A stretch of DNA of 44,033 bases, taken from Sterolibacterium sp. Lineage in GTDB: Bacteria; Pseudomonadota; Gammaproteobacteria; Burkholderiales; Rhodocyclaceae. Positions 37,996-44,033 of the stretch are shown here, one piece after another (position 1 is the stretch's first letter; every line of letters starts with the position of its first letter). Below the pieces are notes generated by a model. The model did not search any database, was not told where the DNA came from, and worked only from the letters and a program-made list of their open reading frames with translations. The DNA is taken from NCBI GenBank assembly GCA_018061005.1, contig JAGOVA010000019.1, forward strand, positions 1-44,033, written 5' to 3'. Position numbers and translations under genes: made by a program.

Positions 37996-38514
37996 ATGGC
38001 CGCACTTTCCCGTGCCACGCAACCCGCCGGAGCCTTCCCCTTGAAACCCAGCCTGCCCCTTGAGTTCATTCATTTCGATACGGCCATGGCGTTGACGGGG
38101 ATGAGCAAGCGCACGCTCTGGCGACGGATTTCCGCAGGGGAGCTTCGCAAGGTCGGGCTCGATGCGGGCAAGTCACGACTTTCCTTGATGGATGTATTGA
38201 CATTAACCGGCATGACGCGCGATGAGGAACTCGCCACCTTGTTGCGGCAAGCCGACCAAGGGGAGGCCGAGGCGCAGGCAGATGTGGCGCAGCTGCTATT
38301 CGCCCGAGGCCGACACGCGGCGGCGGCACGCTGGTTTCAACGCGCCGCCAATCAGGGCTATCCGGACGCCATGCTGTGCCTGGGGCGCTCTTATGCCACG
38401 GGCGATGGCGTGATCCATGATGAAAATCTGGCCGTGATGTGGATTGCCAAGGCCGCCGCCGCCGGGCACCCTCTGGCACTCGCGCAGATGAAGAAACTCA
38501 AGGAAATCCTGTAA
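37996..38514 (+). CDS. Helix-turn-helix and Sel1-repeat protein of unknown function
   Basis: A 172-residue protein with two parts. Residues about 28-75 (FDTAMALTGMSKRTLWRRIS, then AGELRKVGLDAGKSRLSL) resemble a MerR/excisionase-type helix-turn-helix. Residues about 85-170 hold two Sel1-like tetratricopeptide repeats (GEAEAQADVAQLLFARGRHA and QGYPDAMLCLGRSYATGDGV). ATG 37996 is preferred over GTG 37954 because of the promoter position. The gene is divergent from the pilin gene, so it may regulate that gene, but this is inference. The fusion of DNA-binding and Sel1 parts is unusual and I know no named function. Confidence 0.7.
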   Translation: MAALSRATQPAGAFPLKPSLPLEFIHFDTAMALTGMSKRTLWRRISAGELRKVGLDAGKSRLSLMDVLTLTGMTRDEELATLLRQADQGEAEAQADVAQLLFARGRHAAAARWFQRAANQGYPDAMLCLGRSYATGDGVIHDENLAVMWIAKAAAAGHPLALAQMKKLKEIL

Positions 38515-38595
38515 GTTACAGGACGGCATGGGTTGCTGTGTGCAAAAAAAACCACTGAAGGCTACGCTCAGTAGTGCTAAAATTTTGCCTCGATT

Positions 38596-38669
38596 GCGGG
38601 TGTAGCTCAATGGTAGAGCAGAAGCTTCCCAAGCTTAAGACGAGGGTTCGATTCCCTTCACCCGCTCCA
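38596..38669 (+). tRNA. tRNA-Gly (CCC)
   Basis: A 74-nt tRNA with encoded CCA. The acceptor stem is GCGGGTG/CACCCGC and the D arm GCTC/GAGC. The anticodon loop TTCCCAA carries CCC, and the T arm is GAGGG-TTCGATT-CCCTT. The top anticodon-stem pair is G27-A43, a mismatch I also recall in related glycine tRNAs. TAAAAT at 38578-38583 is a plausible -10 box just upstream. Confidence 0.95.
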
Positions 38670-38755
38670 CGTCCCTCTACATCACGGGCTTTCCAGCATC
38701 GCGCATCTTTCTATGCTCGCGCTCGCACGTTGGCCTGCGTTTTTTTGGCAACAAG

Positions 38756-39550
38756 ATGGATTTTGAGCGGCGCTTTGGTGGCCTGAACCGTTTGTATGGC
38801 GCGCAAGCCCTGCCACGTCTGGCAGCGGCGCATGCCTGTGTCGTCGGCATCGGCGGGGTGGGTTCCTGGGCGGCAGAGGCTTTGGCTCGCTGTGGTGTGG
38901 GGCAGATCACCCTGATTGATCTTGACCATATCGCCGAATCGAACACCAACCGACAACTCCATGCGCTGGAAGGCACCTATGGATGCGCCAAGGTGCAGGC
39001 GATGGCCACACGGATACAGGCCATCAACCCTGGCTGCCAGGTGGTGCCGGTGGATGACTTCATTTCGGCCGACAATATCGCCCGCCTGTTGCCCGCCACC
39101 GCTTTTGTGATTGACGCCATCGACGACGTTCCTGCCAAGGCGGCACTGATCGCGCACTGTCGCGAACAGGGCATTCCTTTGGTGACCACCGCCGCTGCGG
39201 GGGGGCGTCGTGACCCGACCCGGATTCAGGTCGCCGATCTGGCGCGCACCGAGCATGATCCACTGGCGGCTCGTTTGCGTGCGCTGCTCCGCAAGGAGCA
39301 TGGTTTCCCTCGTGGTGCCGGGCATCTGTTTGGGGTTGAATGCGTTTTTTCAACCGAACCGGTCATTCGTCCTGCCGCGACGCTGGCGGCTTGCGATCAT
39401 GATACGGCGGTTGATCCATCGCATGAGCAGCTCACTCGCGCGCCGCAAGGCCTGAATTGTGCGGGTTATGGTTCCGTCGTAATGGTCACCGCCAGCTTTG
39501 GCATGACGGCCGCCGCGCGCGCCGTCGAACGCATGATCGTCGCTAGCTGA
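38756..39550 (+). CDS. tcdA: tRNA threonylcarbamoyladenosine dehydratase TcdA (CsdL)
   Basis: A 264-residue E1-like enzyme that uses ATP to cyclise t6A37 of tRNAs into ct6A. It has the nucleotide-binding motif VGIGGVGSWAAEALARCGVG, then LIDLDHIAESNTNRQLHAL and VIDAIDDVPAKAALIAHC, all typical of the ThiF/MoeB-like fold of TcdA. Length agrees with the E. coli protein (268). It starts 87 bp after the tRNA-Gly gene. The reductase gene follows after 37 bp, so the two may share a transcript. Confidence 0.95.
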   Translation: MDFERRFGGLNRLYGAQALPRLAAAHACVVGIGGVGSWAAEALARCGVGQITLIDLDHIAESNTNRQLHALEGTYGCAKVQAMATRIQAINPGCQVVPVDDFISADNIARLLPATAFVIDAIDDVPAKAALIAHCREQGIPLVTTAAAGGRRDPTRIQVADLARTEHDPLAARLRALLRKEHGFPRGAGHLFGVECVFSTEPVIRPAATLAACDHDTAVDPSHEQLTRAPQGLNCAGYGSVVMVTASFGMTAAARAVERMIVAS

Positions 39551-39587
39551 ACGATTTCAGCCACAATCAGCCGGTATACTCGCGCTC

Positions 39588-40388
39588 ATGGAATCCGACG
39601 CGCCCCGCCTCCGCAAAACCACGGTAGCCGCACCTGCCCTGACTCCGGCGCCGGTCATTCTCGTGACCGGGGCGGCCAAACGGGTCGGCGCAGAGATTGC
39701 GCGCACCTTGCACGCCGAGGGAGCGTGCCTGATGCTGCACTACCACACGGCACAGCTTGAAGCGGCCACCCTGGCGGCTGAACTCAACGCGCTTCGTCCC
39801 CATTCGGCACGCTGTCTTGCTGCCGATCTGCGTGTATCTGCCGAATTACCGGGGCTGGTGGCCGATACCGTGAGCCATTTTGGCCGTCTGGATGCGCTGA
39901 TCAACAATGCCTCCAGCTTTTACGCCACCCCTGTCGGTTCTATTGATGAAGCGGCCTGGCATGATCTGATCGGCAGCAATCTCAAAGGCCCGCTGTTTCT
40001 TGCCCAGGCGGCAGCCCCGCATCTCAAGCAAGCACAGGGGTGCCTCATCAACATTACCGATATTCATGCGGATCGCCCCTTGCGCCACTATCCGCTTTAC
40101 TGCGCGGCAAAAGCCGGCTTGCTGGGCTTGACCCGTGCGCTGGCGCTTGAACTGGCACCCGAAGTTCGCGTCAACGCGGTGGCTCCCGGGCCAATCGCCT
40201 GGCCTGAAGGAGCCGCTGCCGCCAATTTTGATGCGGCAACGCAGCACGAAATCCTCGCTCGTACGCTGTTACAACGTCAGGGACAACCTGCCGACATCGC
40301 ACGCACGGTGCGCTTTCTTCTCTTTGATGCGCCTTACATTACGGGGCAGGTCATCCCTGTCGATGGCGGGCGCAGCATCTATTTATAA
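39588..40388 (+). CDS. Pteridine reductase-like short-chain dehydrogenase
   Basis: A 266-residue SDR enzyme. It has a cofactor-binding VILVTGAAKRVGAEIARTLH, the structural INNASSF, the catalytic tyrosine-lysine in HYPLYCAAKAGL (YxxxK), a NITDIHADRPL block and a C-terminal ITGQVIPVDGGRSI. TGAAKRVG and ITDIHA match the pteridine reductase branch (FolM/PTR1-like), which reduces dihydropteridines to tetrahydropteridines. The stop TAA (40386-40388) lies inside the 9-bp target site of the IS, so the protein is not truncated. The insertion separates it from ttcA. Confidence 0.9.
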   Translation: MESDAPRLRKTTVAAPALTPAPVILVTGAAKRVGAEIARTLHAEGACLMLHYHTAQLEAATLAAELNALRPHSARCLAADLRVSAELPGLVADTVSHFGRLDALINNASSFYATPVGSIDEAAWHDLIGSNLKGPLFLAQAAAPHLKQAQGCLINITDIHADRPLRHYPLYCAAKAGLLGLTRALALELAPEVRVNAVAPGPIAWPEGAAAANFDAATQHEILARTLLQRQGQPADIARTVRFLLFDAPYITGQVIPVDGGRSIYL

Positions 40389-40389
40389 T
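40381..40389 (+). repeat. Left copy of IS target-site duplication
   Basis: ATTTATAAT directly before the left inverted repeat; an identical copy follows the right end at 41789-41797. The site includes the reductase stop codon. Confidence 0.93.
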
Positions 40390-41788
40390 CAGTAGTGTCC
40401 GGTTAATTTATGCGCGATAAGCCGCAAAGCCTTTACTGGCAAGCATTTCGAGGCGCCGAAGGGTGTCCACGATTTGGTTTTCAGAAATCCCGTGAAACAA
40501 TTTTGTGAAACAGTTAATTCGGCATCCACTGAAACATCTGCAACCAATGCATCGTGATCTGAACATCTGCAATCCTTCCGGGTTTGAACCACTCGGGAGC
40601 ACGTATGAACGTTGGCAGAACGCTGTTTGCCCAGATCATGGAGTATGTACCGTGGAAGACCTTCGACCGCATTGTCGAACGGCACGGCGGCGACGCAGGG
40701 GTTCGCACCTTGGATTGCGCCGACCTGTTTCGCATCATGGCCTTTGCGCAATTGACGTGGCGAGAGTCGCTGCGGGATATCGAAGTGTGCCTGGCGTCCA
40801 ACCAATCCAAGCTGTTTCACATGGGCTTGTCTGGCGTGCCAGCCCGATCGACGCTTTCCGATGCGTTGAGTCAGCGCGACTGGCGCATCTATCACGCGCT
40901 GGCGATGCGTCTGATCGTACGAGCCCGCGAACTTTACGCCACGGAATCGACGGGGTTGGAACTCGATGCCACGGTCTATGCGCTGGACTCGACCACCATC
41001 GACCTGTGCCTGAGCTTGTTCGATTGGGCACCGTTTCGCTCCACCAAGGCTGCCGTAAAAATGCACACGCTGCTGGACCTGCGCGGCAACATTCCATCTT
41101 TCATCCACATCAGCGACGGCAAGATGGGCGATGTCAATGTGCGGGACATATTGCCGGTCGAAGCGGGTGCGTTCTATGTGATGGATCGCGGCTATCTGGA
41201 TTTCGGCAGACTCTTTGCGATGCATCAAGCGGGTGCTTTCTTCGTGACGCGGGCCAAGCGCGGTATGAATGCCCGGCGCGTCTACTCGGCACCCTCCGAC
41301 CGCACGACGGGGGTGATTTGCGACCAGAAGATTCGCCTCAACGGCTACTATGTTTCCAAGGACTACCCGGAGCATTTGCGGCGAATTCGGTTCAACGATC
41401 CGGAGTCCGACAAGACGCTGGTGTTCCTGACCAACAATACGACGTTGCCATCCTTGACTATCGCTGCGCTCTACAAGAGTCGGTGGCAAGTGGAACTGTT
41501 CTTCAAGTGGATCAAGCACCATCTGCGCATCAAGCGTTTCCTGGGCACCAGCGAGAATGCGTTGAAAACGCAAATCTGGTGCGCTGTCGCCACCTACGTG
41601 TTGATCGCCATTGTCAAAAAAAAAGCTTCACCTCGATGCCTCTCTCTACACTTTGCTACAGATATTGTCAGTCTCTGTTTTCGAGAAAACCTCGATTTCA
41701 TGCGCCTTGCAGCCCGATGCCAACAGAATCACATCGGCCGACCCATGTAACCAACTGAATCTATTTGAAATTTAACCGGACACTACTG
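40390..41788 (+). mobile_element. IS4-family insertion sequence, 1399 bp, complete ends
   Basis: The ends are inverted repeats: CAGTAGTGTCCGGTTAA at the left (40390-40406) and its exact complement at the right (ending 41788), with partial pairing extending further. A 9-bp direct duplication flanks the element. A 195-bp leader precedes one transposase gene that is frameshifted near its C-terminus. The complete ends and perfect duplication suggest recent insertion. Confidence 0.94.
40605..41775 (+). pseudogene. IS4-type DDE transposase, frameshifted at a 9-A run
   Basis: From ATG 40605 (GGGAG ribosome-binding site) an IS4-type transposase is encoded, with an N-terminal helical part (MNVGRTLFAQIMEYVPWKTF), the DDE fold (LDSTTIDLCLSLF with D, YVMDRGYLDF with D) and the Y-(2)-R-(3)-E-(6)-K signature YKSRWQVELFFKWIK. 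At 41616-41624 there are nine A residues. The frame read through ends at 41750 with an unrelated tail (KASPRCLSLHF...). Removing one A restores the family's ending, KKLHLDASLYTLLQILSVSV, to a TAA at 41773-41775. The extra base is either a disabling mutation or a site of transcriptional slippage. Confidence 0.82.
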
Positions 41789-41797
41789 ATTTATAAT
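41789..41797 (+). repeat. Right copy of IS target-site duplication
   Basis: ATTTATAAT, identical to 40381-40389. It contains TATAAT, which lies 8 bp before the ttcA start codon. Confidence 0.93.
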
Positions 41798-41805
41798 AGT
41801 GACGC

Positions 41806-42780
41806 ATGAACACACTTTCGCCCCCCACGCTCAGCGCCCGACAGCTTGAAAAACAGCGCATCGAGGCCAATAAACTTGCCAAACGCCTGCGCCGCAACGC
41901 GGGACAAGCCGTCGTCGATTACCAGATGATCGAAGCGGGTGACCGCGTCATGGTGTGCTTGTCGGGCGGCAAGGATTCTTTTGGGATGCTGGATATTCTC
42001 TTGTATCTACGCGAGCATGCGCCTATTGACTTCGAGCTGATCGCGGTCAATCTGGATCAAAAACAACCCGGTTTTCCGGCGGATGTCCTGCCCAGCTACC
42101 TGACCGGCCTGGGCGTTCCCTTTCACATCGAAAACCAGGACACCTATTCCATCGTCAAACGCGTGGTGCCCGAAGGAAAAACCACCTGTTCCCTCTGCTC
42201 GCGCCTGCGTCGTGGCATTCTTTATCGGGTTGCCGGGGAGCTGGGTGCGACCAAAATCGCGCTGGGGCATCACCGTGAAGACATCCTGGAAACACTGTTT
42301 CTCAACATGTTTTTTGGTGGCAAACTGAAAGCCATGCCACCCAAACTGGTTTCTGATGATGGCAAAAACATCGTCATCCGCCCGCTCGCCTATTGCAACG
42401 AAAAGGATCTTGCGGCATGGTCTCAAGTGCGTCAGTTCCCCATCATCCCCTGCGATTTGTGCGGCAGCCAGGAGCAACTGCAACGCAAACAAGTCAAACA
42501 AATGCTGACCGACTGGCAAAAACGCTTTCCCGGCCGCATCGAGTCCATGTTCCGCAGCCTGCAGAACGTGGTGCCATCACATCTGGCTGATCCACGCCAT
42601 TATGACTTTGCCGGTCTAAGACCCAGCGGCCATCCAGAACCCGATGGGGATCGCGCATTCGACACGGAAGAATATGCCGAAACTTCCACGAACTGCGGTG
42701 ACACGGAAAACACCCAGAACATCGAAGAAATTATTACCCTGCATCGGCAGCCACCGACCATAAGGGCTGCTCTCGACTAA
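41806..42780 (+). CDS. ttcA: tRNA 2-thiocytidine synthetase TtcA
   Basis: A 324-residue PP-loop ATPase that thiolates cytidine 32 of tRNAs using an iron-sulfur cluster. The ATP-binding loop is [20 protein letters not shown] (SGGKDS, residues 53-58), followed by the cysteine pair [12 protein letters not shown] (C128, C131) and the later CDLCG (C216, C219). [28 protein letters not shown] is the diagnostic family block. The C-terminus carries a non-conserved acidic tail. The IS insertion lies just upstream, so its native promoter may have been separated. Confidence 0.97.
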   Translation: MNTLSPPTLSARQLEKQRIEANKLAKRLRRNAGQAVVDYQMIEAGDRVMVCLSGGKDSFGMLDILLYLREHAPIDFELIAVNLDQKQPGFPADVLPSYLTGLGVPFHIENQDTYSIVKRVVPEGKTTCSLCSRLRRGILYRVAGELGATKIALGHHREDILETLFLNMFFGGKLKAMPPKLVSDDGKNIVIRPLAYCNEKDLAAWSQVRQFPIIPCDLCGSQEQLQRKQVKQMLTDWQKRFPGRIESMFRSLQNVVPSHLADPRHYDFAGLRPSGHPEPDGDRAFDTEEYAETSTNCGDTENTQNIEEIITLHRQPPTIRAALD

Positions 42781-42801
42781 AATTTTATGCGATGATGCTT
42801 T

Positions 42802-42824
42802 GACATCGAAGACATCGAAGACAT
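42802..42824 (+). repeat. Short 9-bp direct repeats between ttcA and the FHA gene
   Basis: GACATCGAA occurs twice in tandem, followed by a partial third unit GACAT. This lies in the 62-bp gap, just before the next start codon. Confidence 0.6.
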
Positions 42825-42842
42825 GACTCAGGCCTGACCTTG

Positions 42843-43781
42843 ATGAACGCATCCATCCCCACATCCCAACGCCAGGTTTGCGTGCTGTACGCCGACATTT
42901 CCGGTAGCCAGCGGCTTTTTCATAGCCTGAACGAGGCCGAGGCCATGCAGGCTTTCGAGCGTTGTTTCAATCGCATGGAACGCGCTATCAGCAGTTTCAA
43001 TGGCCGCGTCGTCAAACACATCGGCGAACAACTGATGGCGGTGTTCGATACGGCGGAAGATGCCATGCGCGCCGCCTGTGAAATGCAGGTGCGCGTTGAA
43101 AAGCTTCCTCAGGTCTCCGGAATTCGCTTGGCAGTGGGCATCGCATTTCACTACGGCATCATGTCAGAAGGCGGCAACGACTCTACAGGCGATACGGTCA
43201 AGGTCGCTTCGCGTCTAGTCAAACTGGCCAAAGGCGGCCAGGTGCTCGCTACCTCGCCAACCATCGAAGCGTTGCCCGATACCTTACGAAAATGCACGCT
43301 GGCACTGGAGTCTGCGTGTGTTCGCCTGCATGGAGAACCAATTCCGGTTCATGCCATCGTCTGGCAAACCCTGGTAGAGAACGGCGGAATCATGGAAGGG
43401 GGGCTTGCGAGAAACCCCTTAACCCTCTCAGAACCAATCGCTGCAAATACAGCCGACGCACCTCGGTTACGCCTGACGCACAATGGCCGCGAATTCATAC
43501 TGAGCCCGGAAAAACCCGTCGCCACCCTCGGTCGGGATGCTCGCTGTGACCTGCTGATTCACAACCCGCATGCCTCACGCAATCACTGCCGCATCGAACT
43601 ACGCCGCCACGCTTTCATACTCACCGACAAAAGCACGAACGGAACCCATGTCGTCCCCGATGCGGAACCCGGCTTTCTGCTCAAAGGCAGTGAGTTCGTA
43701 CTGATCGGCCGCGGCAGCCTGTCCTTCGGCTTACTCGCCGAGCGTGAACTCGACGACATCGTGACATACGAAACACTTTGA
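42843..43781 (+). CDS. Class III cyclase-homology domain fused to FHA domain
   Basis: A 312-residue protein. Residues about 10-150 resemble a class III nucleotide cyclase: VCVLYADISGSQRLF with the metal Asp D18, VVKHIGEQLMAVFDTAEDAM with K58 present, and GDTVKVASRLVKLAKGGQVL. Two catalytic positions depart from the consensus: the second metal Asp is Glu (E62 in GEQ where GDG is usual), and the Asn of the VN.A.R motif is Lys (K120), although R124 is kept. Residues about 205-300 form an FHA domain, with LGRDARCDLLI, SRNHCRIEL and STNGTHVV, which binds phosphothreonine. It may be a catalytically weak or inactive regulator. A TTG start at 42840 is possible; ATG 42843 is preferred. Confidence 0.85.
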   Translation: MNASIPTSQRQVCVLYADISGSQRLFHSLNEAEAMQAFERCFNRMERAISSFNGRVVKHIGEQLMAVFDTAEDAMRAACEMQVRVEKLPQVSGIRLAVGIAFHYGIMSEGGNDSTGDTVKVASRLVKLAKGGQVLATSPTIEALPDTLRKCTLALESACVRLHGEPIPVHAIVWQTLVENGGIMEGGLARNPLTLSEPIAANTADAPRLRLTHNGREFILSPEKPVATLGRDARCDLLIHNPHASRNHCRIELRRHAFILTDKSTNGTHVVPDAEPGFLLKGSEFVLIGRGSLSFGLLAERELDDIVTYETL

Positions 43782-43868
43782 CATTTCCATCCGCGTAAAA
43801 CAACGGTATGTCGCGAAAACAATGATTTCGTGGCAATCGATAACCAATCGATCTTGTTTTAAAACGCA

Positions 43869-43908
43869 CTTATTAAAGCGCACTCTTATTAAAGTGCAAT
43901 TTTGCACT
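43869..43908. repeat. 16-bp direct repeat pair and palindrome near the 5S end
   Basis: CTTATTAAAG occurs at 43869-43878 and 43885-43894, a 16-bp period, and is followed by an overlapping palindrome AGTGCAA-TT-TTGCACT (43893-43908). The function is unknown; it lies just past the rRNA terminator on its downstream side. Confidence 0.65.
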
Positions 43909-43916
43909 GGTAAACG

Positions 43917-43944
43917 CCAAAAGCCCTCTTGCGAGGGCTTTTGG
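43917..43944 (-). terminator. Bidirectional terminator hairpin of the rRNA operon
   Basis: CCAAAAGCCCTC (43917-43928) pairs perfectly with GAGGGCTTTTGG (43933-43944) around a 4-base loop, a 12-bp stem with T/A runs at its base. It sits just past the 3' end of the 5S rRNA and can also end the FHA-gene transcript. Confidence 0.88.
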
Positions 43945-43950
43945 TTTAAT

Positions 43951-44033
43951 GGGAGTCTGGCGCTGACCTACTTTCTCACCCGCATTGGGCAATATCATTG
44001 GCGCGGAGGTGTTTCACGGTCCTGTTCGAGATG
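43951..44033 (-). rRNA. rrf: 5S ribosomal RNA, 3' part (5' end outside window)
   Basis: The reverse strand reads the conserved 5S segments CGAACAGGACCGTGAAAC, CTCCGCGCCAATGATA and GTGAGAAAGTAGGTCAGCG, ending GCCAGACTCCC at about 43951. The 5' part and the rest of the rRNA operon lie beyond the window. The exact 3' end is judged from the terminator and the family pattern. Confidence 0.93.

Noticed and set aside
40389-41573. 394-codon open frame on the minus strand inside the IS
   Set aside because: It is antisense to the transposase, which has the DDE pattern and a ribosome-binding site.

Overview
The window is GC-rich, gene-dense DNA that looks like a betaproteobacterial chromosome. The inference rests on gene order and protein style: thiS-thiG-trmB, glnE-argJ, yhdP-nitrilase-tldD, a tkt-gap-pgk-pyk-fba cluster next to a long-form purC, DUF971-ubiE-Tim44-ubiJ, and a sigma-54-type promoter before a type IV pilin gene. 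The tkt-to-fba order is common in chemolithoautotrophic Nitrosomonadales-type bacteria, so an autotroph is plausible, but no RuBisCO or phosphoribulokinase gene is present here to prove it.

Region 1 (1-3720, minus strand) is a copper-handling cluster in partial decay: a TolC-like outer-membrane gene without its 5' end, a multicopper oxidase gene with a large out-of-frame internal deletion, then intact cupredoxin and DUF411 genes and a CusF-like gene that runs off the window edge. The TolC break is joined to the C-terminal remnant of a serine recombinase on the opposite strand. A tRNA-Phe gene with its own promoter and terminator follows.

Region 2 (3884-20830) is housekeeping: thiazole synthesis (thiS, thiG), tRNA m7G methylation (trmB), a DUF1439 lipoprotein, arginine synthesis (argJ), control of glutamine synthetase (glnE), outer-membrane lipid homeostasis (YhdP-like), a nitrilase-family amidase, tldD, a small membrane-anchored unknown, a PilZ protein, a DUF4124/glutaredoxin-like protein and oligopeptidase A. 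Region 3 (21072-24927) is a TetR regulator divergent from an RND efflux permease that has no adaptor or outer-membrane partner beside it.

Region 4 (25054-34118, minus strand) is the central carbon cluster (tkt, gap, pgk, pyk, fba) with purC and a PsiE-like membrane gene. A 557-bp gene-free segment between psiE and fba holds REP-like hairpins and a 9-bp minisatellite enclosed by a 26-bp inverted repeat. A related hairpin sits between gap and pgk.

Region 5 (34281-38669) holds the ubiquinone-linked genes, a type IV pilin gene with a sigma-54-like promoter, a divergent helix-turn-helix/Sel1-repeat protein and tRNA-Gly(CCC). Region 6 (38756-44033) has tcdA, a pteridine-reductase-like SDR, a complete IS4-type insertion sequence (1399 bp, 9-bp target duplication, frameshifted transposase), ttcA, a cyclase-homology/FHA protein lacking key catalytic residues, and the 3' end of a 5S rRNA gene on the minus strand with its terminator.

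I found no CRISPR array, phage module or clearly new multi-gene system. The most unusual items are the pseudo-cyclase/FHA protein, the HTH-Sel1 protein facing the pilin promoter, the repeat-phased promoter and terminator before the PilZ gene, the minisatellite inside an inverted repeat, and the broken copper cluster.
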